The position numbers and the translations under genes were made by a program. Of a stretch of 64,000 nt of DNA, positions 54,360-64,000 are shown in pieces. The DNA is from Phlegmacium glaucopus (Eukaryota; Basidiomycota; Agaricomycetes; Agaricales; Cortinariaceae). Numbering within the stretch: the first letter of the stretch is position 1; each line of letters opens with the position of its first letter. Location: contig MU130573.1 in the NCBI GenBank assembly GCA_015039465.1, positions 259,015 to 323,014 on the forward strand, read 5' to 3'. The notes under the pieces are model-generated. The model was given only the letters and a program-made list of their open reading frames with translations, was not told the origin of the DNA and did no database searches.

Positions 54360-55851
54360 ATGGGCACCCGAGGTTCTGGCTCTAACGGTGTATGGCATCG
54401 AAAAAGGCACCATATTCTATGCTTCTATGTTTTTCTCTCCGTGTGTGACAAGAAGGTCTATTCATTAACTTCAACCCTGAGGCACCGACTCCGAGTCGAG
54501 GTGCTTGCTTAATTGCCTTTAAACGCGCCATACAAAATTTAAGGCATCGAAAAAAGCTCCATGATTACATGCTTATACATTTTTCTCCGTGTGCGTGACA
54601 AGCGGGTCTGTTCATTAACTTCCACATAAGGCATCAATGCCTTTAAATGTACCCTGCTTCTATGTTTTTCTCCGCATGAGTGACATGCGTGTTCATTAAC
54701 TTCCATGTAAGGTGTTCTCGGAGTCAAAGTTTAGTACTTACCGGAAACCATGCCATCCGATCCGTTCATGATGGTGATTCCAGTCCTCATTCACGGAATT
54801 TGGATATAAAGGCATTCGTCGTTGACAGTGATGGACAAAGAGAGAGAGAGTCAATCGCGGTATGCAGATCAGGTCCGACGAGGCGAAAACTGTTTTAGTC
54901 TTGACAATGACAGTCCAAGTTGACAGGCTTCACTCTATGCGAGCTTGTTTTTCAAATAGATCGGATCATAGAACAAGGCCAGGCATCGACCATCGTCATA
55001 GCTGGAGTGACAACGATATGGTTTGTGAGAAGAAGAATGGCATCCATTTTTGGGTTCAACTTACAGTAGAGAGGTCCCCGCGAAGGCGCTCAGGTGAAGA
55101 GGTATAGCGTAGACGATGAAAATTACTCTCTGATGCCTTTCAATCTCCGCCTCCGGAGATTGAACTTGCTGTGCTTGATCAAGGCGAAAGTTAGCTTTGA
55201 ATTTAAACGTACATGCTTCTGGATTATGATTATGCTTCTTTTTGTAGCCCAGGCTGGACTGTCGAGATCTCCATCGTCACAAACTTATTATGGTGCCGAG
55301 TAAAGTGCACATCGCGTGTCGATCTTTGGGTTGAACAAAGGTCAGCGCCGGTCAGCATTATGATCTGCATACTGCGATCGGCTCTCTCTCTCTCCATCCA
55401 TCACTGTCAACGACGAATGCATTTATATCCAAATTCCGTGAATGAGGACTGGAATCACCATTATAAACGGATGGTTTCCGGTGAGTACTAAACTTTGACT
55501 CTGAGAACACCTTACGTGGAAATTAATGAACACGCATGTCACTCATGCGGAGAAAAACACCCTCGAGAGTCAGAAACAGACCCGCTTGTCACGCACGCGG
55601 AGAAAAATGTATAAGCATAGAATTATGGAGCTGTTTTTGATGCCTTAAACGCTATGACGCTATAGAAGCGTAGAATTTCGCTATGGCGCGTTTATGTAAA
55701 GGCATTTAAGCACCTCGAGGTGGCCTTACGTGGAAGTTAATGAATGGACCTCTTGTCACACACGGGGACTCGGAGAAAAACATTGAAGCATAGAATTATG
55801 GTGTGTTTTTCAATGCCATACACCGTTAGAACCAGAACCTCGGGCACCCAT
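54360..55851. other. D-E divergent intergenic region (imperfect inverted repeat)
   Basis: The two sides are inverted copies: 54680-54860 (TTAGTACTTACCGG, TTGGATATAAAGGCATTCG) returns inverted at 55370-55500. With genes D and E the whole forms an imperfect palindrome of about 4 kb. Repeats with GTTAATGAA and GGAGAAAAA words lie at 54440-54720 and 55500-55790. The hairpin motif is at 55141-55162. Confidence 0.55.
54862..55107 (+). CDS. Conserved short ORF in the D-E spacer, unknown
   Basis: An 81-codon frame matches the 83-codon frame at 9740-9991, with about eight substitutions and a two-codon deletion that keeps the frame. No domain or signal peptide is seen. It sits between divergent ice-binding genes. 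It may be a lost gene's exon or only a recently duplicated open stretch. Confidence 0.25.
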   Translation: MQIRSDEAKTVLVLTMTVQVDRLHSMRACFSNRSDHRTRPGIDHRHSWSDNDMVCEKKNGIHFWVQLTVERSPRRRSGEEV

Positions 55852-55872
55852 GCATCATAAACGCTATGACGC
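55852..55872. promoter_or_regulatory. Promoter palindrome of ice-binding gene E (one change)
   Basis: Reverse-oriented palindrome with one substitution in the left arm (GCATCATA), 119 bases before the ATG at 55991. Confidence 0.5.
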
Positions 55873-55990
55873 TATCTTAAATTTTGAAGGTATTTAAGCA
55901 CTTCGAAATTCGTCAGTTAGGTGTTCTTCAGTTACTCATCTCCTTTCTTTTACTAGCCCTTGAAAAATCAACTCAAGTGAACCATAAAAT

Positions 55991-57097
55991 ATGCGATCCA
56001 ACATCAACTTTGCCGCCCTTGCTCTTGGTCTGTTGGTGTGTGCATGCGTTCGCCTATTTGGACAATGCTAAAGTGCTAATTTCTGCCTGCCAGGCTATCG
56101 CCAACAGCGCATTTGCTGTAGGTCCCGCTCCAGTCAACCTGCGCACCGCAGGCAACTACGCCATCCTCGCCGAGTCAGGTGTATCGACTGTCCCGTCTTC
56201 CTCGATCAGTGAGTACTAGTAATTACAGGACAAACATTTAAATATTCCGTTATCTGATGATGGTGCCATGATGCAGCGGGGGACATCGGGGTGAGCCCCA
56301 TCTCCTCGACGGGCTTGACGGGCTTCTCCCCCACGCTAGACCCAAGCGGAACCTTCTCCACGTCGTCGCAGGTCACCGGGAAGCTGTTCGCTGCGTCGTA
56401 CAAATCGCCGACGCCTTCGCAGCTCACCACTGCCATCTCGGACATGCTGACTGCCTTCAATGACGCAAATGGGAGGGTGAATCCGAATTTCGTGAACCTT
56501 TCTAGTGGTGAGTTTCTTTGTTTCTTTGGTTTACTACGTCGATTTATATTTTTGAAATATACTCACTTATGATGATATTTCTTATTTATTTTTATTTGAT
56601 TAATTATAGGTAACATTGGCGGACTGACTTTGGCGCCGGGATTGTACAAGTGGTCAAGCTCGGTTAATGCAGCAAGCGGTTTTACCATTTCTGGGGGCGC
56701 TACGGATAGTATGTGCTTTTGCAATCATCATCAAAACTCGACATTAACCCCGACACTTAATAGCTTGGATATTCCAAATTGCAGGCACCTTCGGCCTCGC
56801 GAACGGAGTGCAGACGACCCTTCTCGGAGGCGCCAAGGCATCGAACATTGTTTGGGTAGTATCCGGCGCTGTGACACTCGGCGTGGGCTCGCATCTCGAA
56901 GGCGTAGTTCTCGGAAAGAAATCGATCACGCTCCAAACTGGGTCGTCAGTTCATGGGAGATTACTTTCACAGGCTAATGTTGCGCTGCAGTCTGTAAGTG
57001 ACGGATCCACCTTTTTGTTTTGATTGGAAGGTTCCCGAATCATCAAAGGCGATGCTGATTTCCTTTTTTTTTTCAGGCTACCGTCACCGTACCATAG
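55991..57097 (+). CDS. Ice-binding (antifreeze) protein E, DUF3494 family
   Basis: Six exons (55991-56035, 56094-56208, 56277-56507, 56610-56708, 56785-56993, 57077-57097) give 239 residues. Exon 2 is 115 bases as in gene C, so C and E form one subtype and A, B and D another. The sequence includes NLRTAGNYAILAESGVSTVP, STGLTGFSPTLDPSGTFST, NIGGLTLAPGLYKWSSSV and GGAKASNIVWVVSGAVTLG. The tail ATVTVP differs from ATVVS in A-D because the last exon is one codon longer. The signal peptide is like the others. It is transcribed away from gene D. Polyadenylation may use the AAATAAA word near 57220. Confidence 0.9.
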
Positions 57098-57277
57098 ATG
57101 ATACATATCTAAATACGATGAAGCAGGAAATCGGAAGATGATCGACGATGATTGTACTTATATTTCGGTGACAGCTACTCTTTTTCTTCTAGGTTGTTCG
57201 TGTGGGTAAATGTACTAAACAAATAAAGGCTCGTTCTTAATGAAACTGAATAATTCGACAATTTTGTTTTTATTTAA

Positions 57278-57640
57278 TCTACGTTAGAATAAGTGTGTGA
57301 GGCGATCGTGAAGGAGAGAGGGCCACTTCAAATATGCACTCCAGGCTCTCTGGAATCTGGATCGTCATTCCGCGCTCATAGTGACAGACTGGATACGGGT
57401 TGGTGAAGCTGGTGATCTTGACGAGCGTACAACCTGGGTAGTCAATATTGGTCTCATACAATTTCGTTTGTTGACGCCTCCACTACAAGTCTACAAGCTG
57501 CTCTATATTACTACAGCAATTTTGAGAGAATTATTTGAAAATTGTGAAATCAGTTGCCTGTCGCTGTGAGCGACGCTGTCAAATACGTACGACCTGGAAC
57601 TTCAGGAGCTGGAGAAAATAAATGTATCATCAGTGAATTA
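57278..57640 (-). repeat. R1 flank block, copy 5
   Basis: Inverted copy 3' of gene E, matching 12449-12800 3' of gene C apart from short indels. The hairpin motif at 57705-57726 follows, as it does after gene C. Confidence 0.65.
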
Positions 57641-58188
57641 AAGTGCATTCAGTTGTGAATGCGACTGTCCAATACTTACGGGTTTCACACTTTCTGACGC
57701 CTTTCAATCCCCGCCTCCGGAGATTGAACTTGCAACCTCACGATAGTCTGTTCTTGAATTTGAACTTTGTACGTTCACATCCTTCTGCAGGCTCCATCCA
57801 CTGTCGCAAAATAGAAAAGCTAATATCTTTTGTAGTGACTCTGAATTTCCGATACCCCCTTACTTGATCACATGATCATATCGGAGCACCACACAGATTC
57901 TTCATTGCAACAGTGGATGGGTAGGAGCCTGAGCTAACGGCAAAGTGCTAGACCATTTTTGAACCATTTCGTCAAGTCGCGCGTATTTGGTACCAACAAC
58001 TGTTTTTGCTGAAGCGCAGTGACCAAGTGGAGTGGAGTCATGGTTGTCGTCGCACCCATACTAGCCTCGGCATGAGTTATTTTGTTTGGCCTGATCACTT
58101 GCAATGAGAGAATGACTTTAGGCTTCTTTTACAATAGATTACATCCACGCCAACCAACTATTTGTTGACCAAAACTCTTCCTGGATCG

Positions 58189-59053
58189 TTAAGAAATCAA
58201 ACTTTCAATCATCTCGCGCGTCATCAAGCTGGGAGCCAAGATAGCACCAGGCTTCACCCCCTTGGGCAAACGTTCCTTGATAACAACATCACCCACTTCA
58301 CCAAACACAGAATCCTTCTCCTAAATAATAAATAAAATAAATAAGTAAATCCTCATTCCAAAGAAAAACCCTTACCGCTCCAGCTTTTGCATACTCGTCT
58401 GCTTCATTCCACTCCCTAGGGATCTTCCAAAACTGTACCAACATCCCTTTCCCTTCCATCTCTCTAAGTTTCGCCTCCAGCTTCTTCCACAAATCCTGGT
58501 TCGCAACTGGATTCCCAGCAACCGTCTTCCATCCATTCCTACGCCACTTGAATATCCAGACCGAGATGCCTTTGACAACATATTCAGAATCACACGCTAA
58601 TACAATTCTTGGAAACCCTTCCCCAGCCCAAAACCTTAAAGTGAGTGAAGCTAATACAGCACGAAGCTCCGCACGATTGCTCGTTTGTGGGTTTCCATCT
58701 TGTTCGAGACGGTCGGAGATAGGTGAAAACCATTGAAGTGGTGCAAAGACGACACCATAGCCAGCTCGTGCGGTGGGTAAACCGTTGCCGAGAGCGCTAC
58801 CATCGACGAACATGAGCATTTCGGAAGGGTCTGTGGAACGCACGAAGCGGTAGCCAGGGATGTTGCAGAGGTTAAGTTTGGCACTGTAGAGATCGCTAGG
58901 TCTGGATGTCGGATTCGGAGGGATGAAAATGCGGTTGGTGTCAGCTGCATCTGGTGCGATTGGTAGGAGGTCTCGCCAACCCATGTAAACTAGTGTGCTA
59001 ATGGTGGGGAAAGGCGAGAGGTTGATGGTCTGGGTGGAGAGTCTGCCAGACAT
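58189..59053 (-). CDS. RNase H-like protein, copy 2 (complete)
   Basis: Two exons (59053-58376, 58320-58189) with a 55-base GT-AG intron give 269 residues from MSGRLST. The RNase H fold has D in MLMFVDGSALGNG, E in SNRAELRA, D in ACDSEYV and D in NEADEYAKAGA, the four acidic positions expected for cleaving RNA in RNA-DNA hybrids. The second exon adds a conserved-looking tail, DSVFGEVGDVVIKERLPKG and ILAPSLMTREMIESLIS. About 110 residues before the fold (LLPIAPDAADTNRIFIPPNP) match no domain I know. It may be a domesticated cellular enzyme. Copy 1 at 3525-4199 lacks the tail. Confidence 0.72.
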
Positions 59054-59159
59054 GGTGGTAAGAAGACAAAAAGTGTCAAAACTCAATTGCAAACGCGGAG
59101 ACGGATCTAGTTCTTTGGATTTAATTAACGCGTCATTATGTACAAGATAACAATGCAGA

Positions 59160-59790
59160 TCTCCAAGGCATCTCTGTTTTCAGGTTCAAAATCTATTGTT
59201 AGTACGAAAACATTAGGAGTACTGCGAATTTGAGCAAATGGCCACCAGGCCACCGAAGACAAAGCAAGTGACTGTGGCAGCGGCTACTGGCCATGATCCA
59301 TTGTTATGCTCATACATACATATACTAGATAGATTAACTACTCAACCCCAGGCCGTTGTATCGTGAGTGAGTGAGTAACTACTGTAGCAATGGCAGGGTG
59401 AAACCGGAAGGCTAGAATGAAATACGGTGATACTGCTATGAAAGGAGTAAAAGAAGTATAACGAAAGTAAAGTAGGACTTACACCTCAGTGTGCTGAGGC
59501 GGCTATGGGGATTACATAGTAACGAGGATAGGGAGATAGGGGTGAGTAGCTAATAAAAGAATAGCAACTCATGAAGATAGAAATGAATAAATGTAAAGAT
59601 AGAATGTACCGGGTGGGTATAATGAACATCACTCGGTAGTAGTGATGAAGTAATCACAACAACTACTTCTCTATTTCATCCTCCTACTTCGTTACATAGT
59701 CTTGTGGTATTAATCACATCTATCTAGTTTAAATTGAACCATATATAACCTTGAGCTCAGCGGTTTTGTTTTATACGTGGTCTTTTGAAA
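59160..59790. other. Spacer, no gene seen
   Basis: The sequence diverges here from the left cluster just after the RNase H upstream region. I see no gene, tRNA or defined repeat. Confidence 0.4.
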
Positions 59791-59796
59791 GTACAT

Positions 59797-59882
59797 GGTG
59801 GTGGTAAGGAAAGGAAAGGGAAGGCAAGGAAAGGGAAGGAAAGGGAAGGGAAGGAAAGGGAAGGGAAGGAAAGGAAAAGGAA
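59797..59882 (+). repeat. GGAAA/GGGAA purine microsatellite
   Basis: About 85 bases of tandem AAGGGAAGG-type units. It lies just after the CSN1 fragment end. Confidence 0.9.
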
Positions 59883-59912
59883 TAAAGAAGAATTTGATAA
59901 TAAATACAAGCT

Positions 59913-61288
59913 CTATTCTGCACCCTGCAGGAAATCGATCACCGATCCTTGATTACCACTTCCCTTTGGGTGCTTGACGATAAGTTCCGCCTGTTGTCGA
60001 TGCAGAAGTAAGTTTAATAACTAATCGCGGGGGGAAAAAAAATTACGCACAATCGCATACGGAGTAACAATTTCCTGTTAGCAGCCTGCATCTCTCTGCC
60101 AGTCTTGATGGCCCTCGCGAACAACTCAGCACAATGGTCTGTCTTCTTCACTTGCAAGATCTATGGCCGGTTTCAATTAAAAATCATCAGAAAAGATATC
60201 GGGTGAGACACGGAAACCCCTTTTCCTCACCTTATTCTGACTATCCACGCGTCCTTGGATATCCCCAGACTGATTTACCACATGATATTCAACCTCCTCA
60301 ATCGTCCAGCCGAAGGCAGCGCCCATTCGTTCAAGTTTAATCGTTGCGAAAGGTTGGAAATAAAGAACCACAGCACAGTTCCGGATAAGGTTCGTCAAAT
60401 CATGTACATGTGGCGAGAGATGAATATCTATGCAATGTCGTGTCTGAAAAAAAATATCAATTGGAAGATAAGAAATGTAAGAATGTAGTTATAAGAAACG
60501 TACTGAATATCGTGAAAGTAGTCATAAGAAAAAATCTGACCTTTCCAATCCAATCACCTAGATCTTTCGGAGGACTGATTTTCAAGAACGATATCGCAGC
60601 TTTTTCGTAACTTGCTGAAGCTAGATATGACAATGCTGTGGCCAAATCGAGCTTAGATTGTACGTTGTCTCTTTCTACCGATTTCTTCTTGCTGGAAATG
60701 ACGGCGGTGGGTACGGGTGTGCCACCTCCAGGCGCAGTGGCAGAAGCATTGGCAGCCGTAGCTGCATCAAGTGCTGCATCGGCTTTAAGGACATTTGTGT
60801 TGAGATGGGCATAGTTCTTATGTTCAATCAGCAGCTAGATATTGGCAACAGAAGTTATCAGCAATTGGTAGAAGATGAACAATTAGAATAAAGACTGAAG
60901 GATTACGAAACTATTCCAACCCTTTCAGGTACTCACCTCTAAGATAGACATGCACATATCCAGAACATGTTGACTTGTCGTGCAGAACTCGCGTGATTTG
61001 GTGTAATGTTTCAAAGAGGTACCATAGTCACCAACTGCACGAAAGAAATCGCCAAGATCACGATGTGCCATCTAGAAAGAAACACAAACCAAAATTAAAA
61101 AGGTGGGGCATGAATATCGAGAAGAAGGTAGCTTTTAGAAAAGAAGAAGAGACACACACCCGAATGCTCTCCTTGATCATGTTATTACTATACGTCTTCA
61201 ACTCTACCTCCAACTTGATACGATCAGCTTGATTTTTCGCTATGGTCTCATCTGCCCATTTCACATCCAACTCTGCAAGTTCCATCAT
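59913..61288 (-). pseudogene. COP9 signalosome subunit 1 (CSN1) gene fragment
   Basis: Exons 61288-61160, 61071-60937, 60834-60541, 60443-60231, 60160-60047 and 59990-59913 all splice in phase. They encode [94 protein letters not shown] and NRKLLLRMRL. These are the helical-repeat and PCI segments of CSN1, a scaffold of the deneddylase complex. Two parts are missing: the N-terminal roughly 100 residues, replaced by a Nop53 fragment, and about 70 residues between WIGK and TRHCIDIH (the segment with the IYGTLCALA-type helix). It is therefore probably a non-functional captured or duplicated piece. The true gene should be elsewhere. Confidence 0.82.
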
Positions 61289-61299
61289 ATTGGGTAGCT

Positions 61300-62235
61300 T
61301 CAGCTAGGACTCGAGTTGCTTTATTTTTTTGGGCTTTGGTTTTTCGTTCTGGAAGTTTTGTTGGCAAAGAAGGCCTTTGGCCATCCCTTTCCGCCTCCAC
61401 CTGAGTCTTCGTCGTCAACTTGACTCGTTACCGTCATCCCTGCAGCTGAGCTATCTAGCCCGTCAGATTCTTGTATGGTATTATCCATTTTTGCTTTCAC
61501 CGCCGCCAGTCTCTCAGCATCTATAAGACGTTTCTCCTCATTCGCAGTCGCTCCCGATAAGAGTTCTTGATGGGCATCGACAGGGGGATGAGGTACCTTG
61601 ATGTTCGACAATCTCCGGGACATCAGGTCTCGTTATTTAGTTAAAACAGGTGGCTGGAAAAGACAGAAACAAGTCGAGCAATCAGGCCCACGATATTCGA
61701 ACTAAGGGGGAAAAAATACACACCTTGAATTTCTTTTCTTGCACCGTCTCCAAACCATCCTTGACTTCTTCAACAAGTTGAGGGACCCAGGGATCATATG
61801 TTCCACTCTTCATAACAGCTGCACTCAAAGCCACAGTCCCACTACCAGCAGCGTATTCTGATGGATCCATGATACTGTTGAAAGGACCTTTACGGGGTCG
61901 TCTGGCGATACGCATCAACTTGTCTTTTTCTTCTCGGGTTATTACCGACTTTCGCTTGCCCGTAATCGTAGTACTGGTTGTTCGTGAAAAAACAGCAGGC
62001 ACCGAGGCCGTTGCGCAAGTATTTTGGTTGGAGTCAATTGGGCAGCAGAATATCTGGGCATCGACTTGCGGACTAGAGATAAGTAGACCCAGTAACTCTT
62101 CCCCCCTGTCTTAAACCTTGCTCAACATCGCCTCTCTCGACATTTTTGCGCCATGCTTGCTTGCATTTTCTACTTGATTGATTATGTTGAGATGGGGCGC
62201 CGGGGGCTGAACGAATAAATTTTTTTGCTTAATGC
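61300..62235 (-). pseudogene. Nop53 (60S ribosome biogenesis) gene fragment
   Basis: Translation on the minus strand shows Nop53 marks in order: QSSRKCKQAWRKNVERGDVE near 62180, PRYSAAQLTPTKILAQR near 62060, VPAVFSRTTS, RRPRKGPFNSIMDPSEY, SGTYDPW, then after an intron PPVDAHQELLSGA and finally [20 protein letters not shown] near 61320. Nop53 recruits the exosome helicase Mtr4 to pre-60S particles. Frameshifts occur near 62010 and 61360, a stretch between the first two exons is lost, and the C-terminal half is absent. It runs directly into CSN1 sequence within about 20 bases, on the same strand, giving a two-gene chimera. Confidence 0.75.
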
Positions 62236-62439
62236 AGATGCCATCAATTATTGGTGGTGAAGTTTGAGAAACAGCTTCACGCAAGCTTAGGCAAGCTTGG
62301 GACACCCTTGAATATTAGGTCTCGAAAAAAAGGACCCTGAAATTCGGTCCATATACGGTTTAGACGAGATAGGGCTTGCAGATGGGTCAGTAGCAGCCCT
62401 CACCGTGCGTGTCGCAATGCACTTTACATAATACACTGA

Positions 62440-62610
62440 TGATACTTTTCTTTTCTCCGGCTCCTGAAGTTCCAGATCGTACGTATTTGACAGTGTTGCT
62501 CACAGCAATCGGCAACTGATATCACAATTTTCAAATAATTCTCTCGAAATTGCTGTAGCAGAGCTTGTAGACTTGTAGTGGAGGCGTCAACAAACGAAAT
62601 TGTATGAGAC
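62440..62610 (+). repeat. R1 flank block, copy 6 (partial)
   Basis: Part of the R1 block in the orientation of copy 1, ending at TTGTATGAGACCA. In the left cluster, R1 copy 1 starts only 138 bases from the RNase H start; here the CSN1/Nop53 chimera lies between. Confidence 0.6.
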
Positions 62611-62978
62611 CACATCAGCAAAATAGCATGCTACTAATAGCTCAGGTGGAAAAGCTGTAAAATGATGGTATCCATAGAATTCCTAGATCTATTATGACAA
62701 ATTTTCTCTAGTCCTAACCAGCATTCCTAGTGGTTTGGGCCTAGTCTCTAATGAGCCACCCATTTGTTGAGATATGGCAAGTAGATCTTGTTCATTCGTT
62801 AAGCTTTTCTTTATCTTTATCATAATCGTACTCAGTTATTTGCTTCATGTTTTTATTTAGCAGTCTCAACTTTGAATTGAAGTTGAGACAGTGAGTAGAA
62901 TATTAATTACCATACAAAAAATATTCACTAATATCATTTGAATATACATTCTTTTCTAGGTATTTGTTTTATACCAAC

Positions 62979-63524
62979 TAGTGATGGTCAAGGGTAACCC
63001 CGGGGTGGAATTAGGCTGACCCTTACCCTTACCCTCCAAAAACCCTTACCCTTGGCTGAGGGTAAGGGTTTTGGAGGGTAAGGGTAAGGGTTTCTGAGGG
63101 GTTGGAGGGTAAGAAACCCCAGCAGGGTTTAGTGCAAGGGTTTGGTCCAAATCCTTCCTCAAGCTTTGTAATCCAAAGGAGCCTTCAAAGTAGCTATTAT
63201 TTAAAACATGTTCAGGGTGTTAAAGGTGTTTAGCAATAGATTTTAAATGAAATAGAGAGGGTTTGACTAGTATTTTAAGCTACTGATTGTTGTGAAAGCA
63301 GTGAGGCCTCTTTAGATTGCTTTTTCTCTGATTTAAAGTCAATTTTATAGATACACAACAGTTAGATCACTTTGATATCAGAGAAATAAAAATTCCCAAA
63401 AATACCCTGACCCCTCCAGAAGGGTAAGGGTTTTTCAAGGGTCAAAAAATCTGTACCCTGACCCTGACCCTCCTTACCCTTACCCTTGTACCCCAGGGGT
63501 TTCCCAAACCCCTGCCCATCACTA
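62979..63524. mobile_element. hAT MITE with AGGGTA tracts, copy 3
   Basis: 546 bases, ends TAGTGATGGTCAAGGG and GGG-complement ...CCCATCACTA, with a perfect 8-base duplication ATACCAAC (62971-62978, 63525-63532). The interior AT-rich part differs from copies 1 and 2, so it is a separate subfamily. A TTTGAATTGAAGTTGAGAC-type word occurs on both sides (62873-62891, and TCAAATTGAAGTTGAGAC from 63540). Confidence 0.85.
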
Positions 63525-63532
63525 ATACCAAC

Positions 63533-64000
63533 CTCAACTTCAAATTGAAGTTGAGACAATATACATTAGGGGTGTGCACCACACCAATTCGGCAGCGGCT
63601 GTAAGGTTATGGCTACATTATGGTTATGGTAGTGCCGAAGCCATACTGTAGAGAGGTTTGTGAACCTCTTGATGGTACAGTAGTACAGCTCATATATGGC
63701 CAACTTGGATATAAAGGGAAATTTCTTGCATAGGTAATTTAATAAGTAGTAGAACTGTTGTTGAAGTAATAGAACTGCTCACCTATGTAGTTTTGTACCA
63801 TATTTCACTTCCAGACAGGCTTAAGTTTGATAATAAATTTACTTGGCAGAATAATTGCTTGCAAAAAAAATTAGAAATGAAAAACCTTACACAATAACAT
63901 AGCCTGAGTGCCATTGCGTTGCATGGCATTTACGAGTCCCTCGCCATGCTCGGTTCAATGAGATTGCGGAATGTAACAACGGTAGCATGAGAGTGAGCAC
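63533..64000. other. Terminal spacer, no gene seen
   Basis: It contains a short imperfect inverted repeat around GGCAGCGGCTG and CAGCGG-like words near 63580-63640. No gene or RNA is recognised. Confidence 0.35.

Overview
This window is nuclear DNA of a filamentous fungus, most likely a mushroom-forming basidiomycete (Agaricomycetes). The genes have many 50-100 base GT-AG introns. The mobile elements include Plavaka-type and tnp2-type (CMC) transposases, PIF/Harbinger, hAT and mariner-like elements, and a Ty3/gypsy retrotransposon. Host-type genes include a GPI-anchored CFEM protein and DUF3494 ice-binding proteins. There is one assembly gap (37797-38704).

The main finding is a dispersed array of five full-length, uninterrupted, six-exon genes for secreted DUF3494 (IBP-1 type) ice-binding/antifreeze proteins. 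Three are on the left: A (-, 4783-5914), B (-, 7980-9078) and C (+, 11169-12266). Two are on the right: D (-, 53144-54224) and E (+, 55991-57097). B/C and D/E are divergent, head-to-head pairs. All five share exon phases, a promoter palindrome (GCGTCATA-N5-TATGACGC) 119-139 bases before the ATG, and duplicated flanks. An RNase H-like gene lies at the outer edge of each cluster: truncated at 3525-4199 and complete at 58189-59053.

Between the two clusters (about 13-51 kb) is a nest of transposons. A solo LTR with TSD CAGCC is interrupted by a PIF/Harbinger element (15293-18270, TSD TTA) that encodes a DDE transposase and a Myb/SANT protein. Next come a tRNA-like locus, a fold-back element and a 48-base minisatellite. 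These are followed by a cassette of three uncharacterised spliced genes (21884-27304) beside a tnp2 transposase pseudogene (28866-45216). That pseudogene is split by a Ty3/gypsy element (31205-44312), which itself carries an antisense spliced gene with Zn2Cys6-like spacing. A Plavaka transposase pseudogene (46790-49117) and two hAT-like elements with GATC-rich subterminal arrays complete the region.

The right edge (59.9-62.3 kb) holds fused fragments of two housekeeping genes, COP9 signalosome subunit 1 and ribosome biogenesis factor Nop53. They are joined in the same orientation and keep their introns, which looks like gene-fragment capture or shuffling. Older transposase genes carry many in-frame TGA codons, several where the family has arginine (CGA), a mark of CpG decay. 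The ice-binding genes are free of such lesions, which argues that they are kept under selection.
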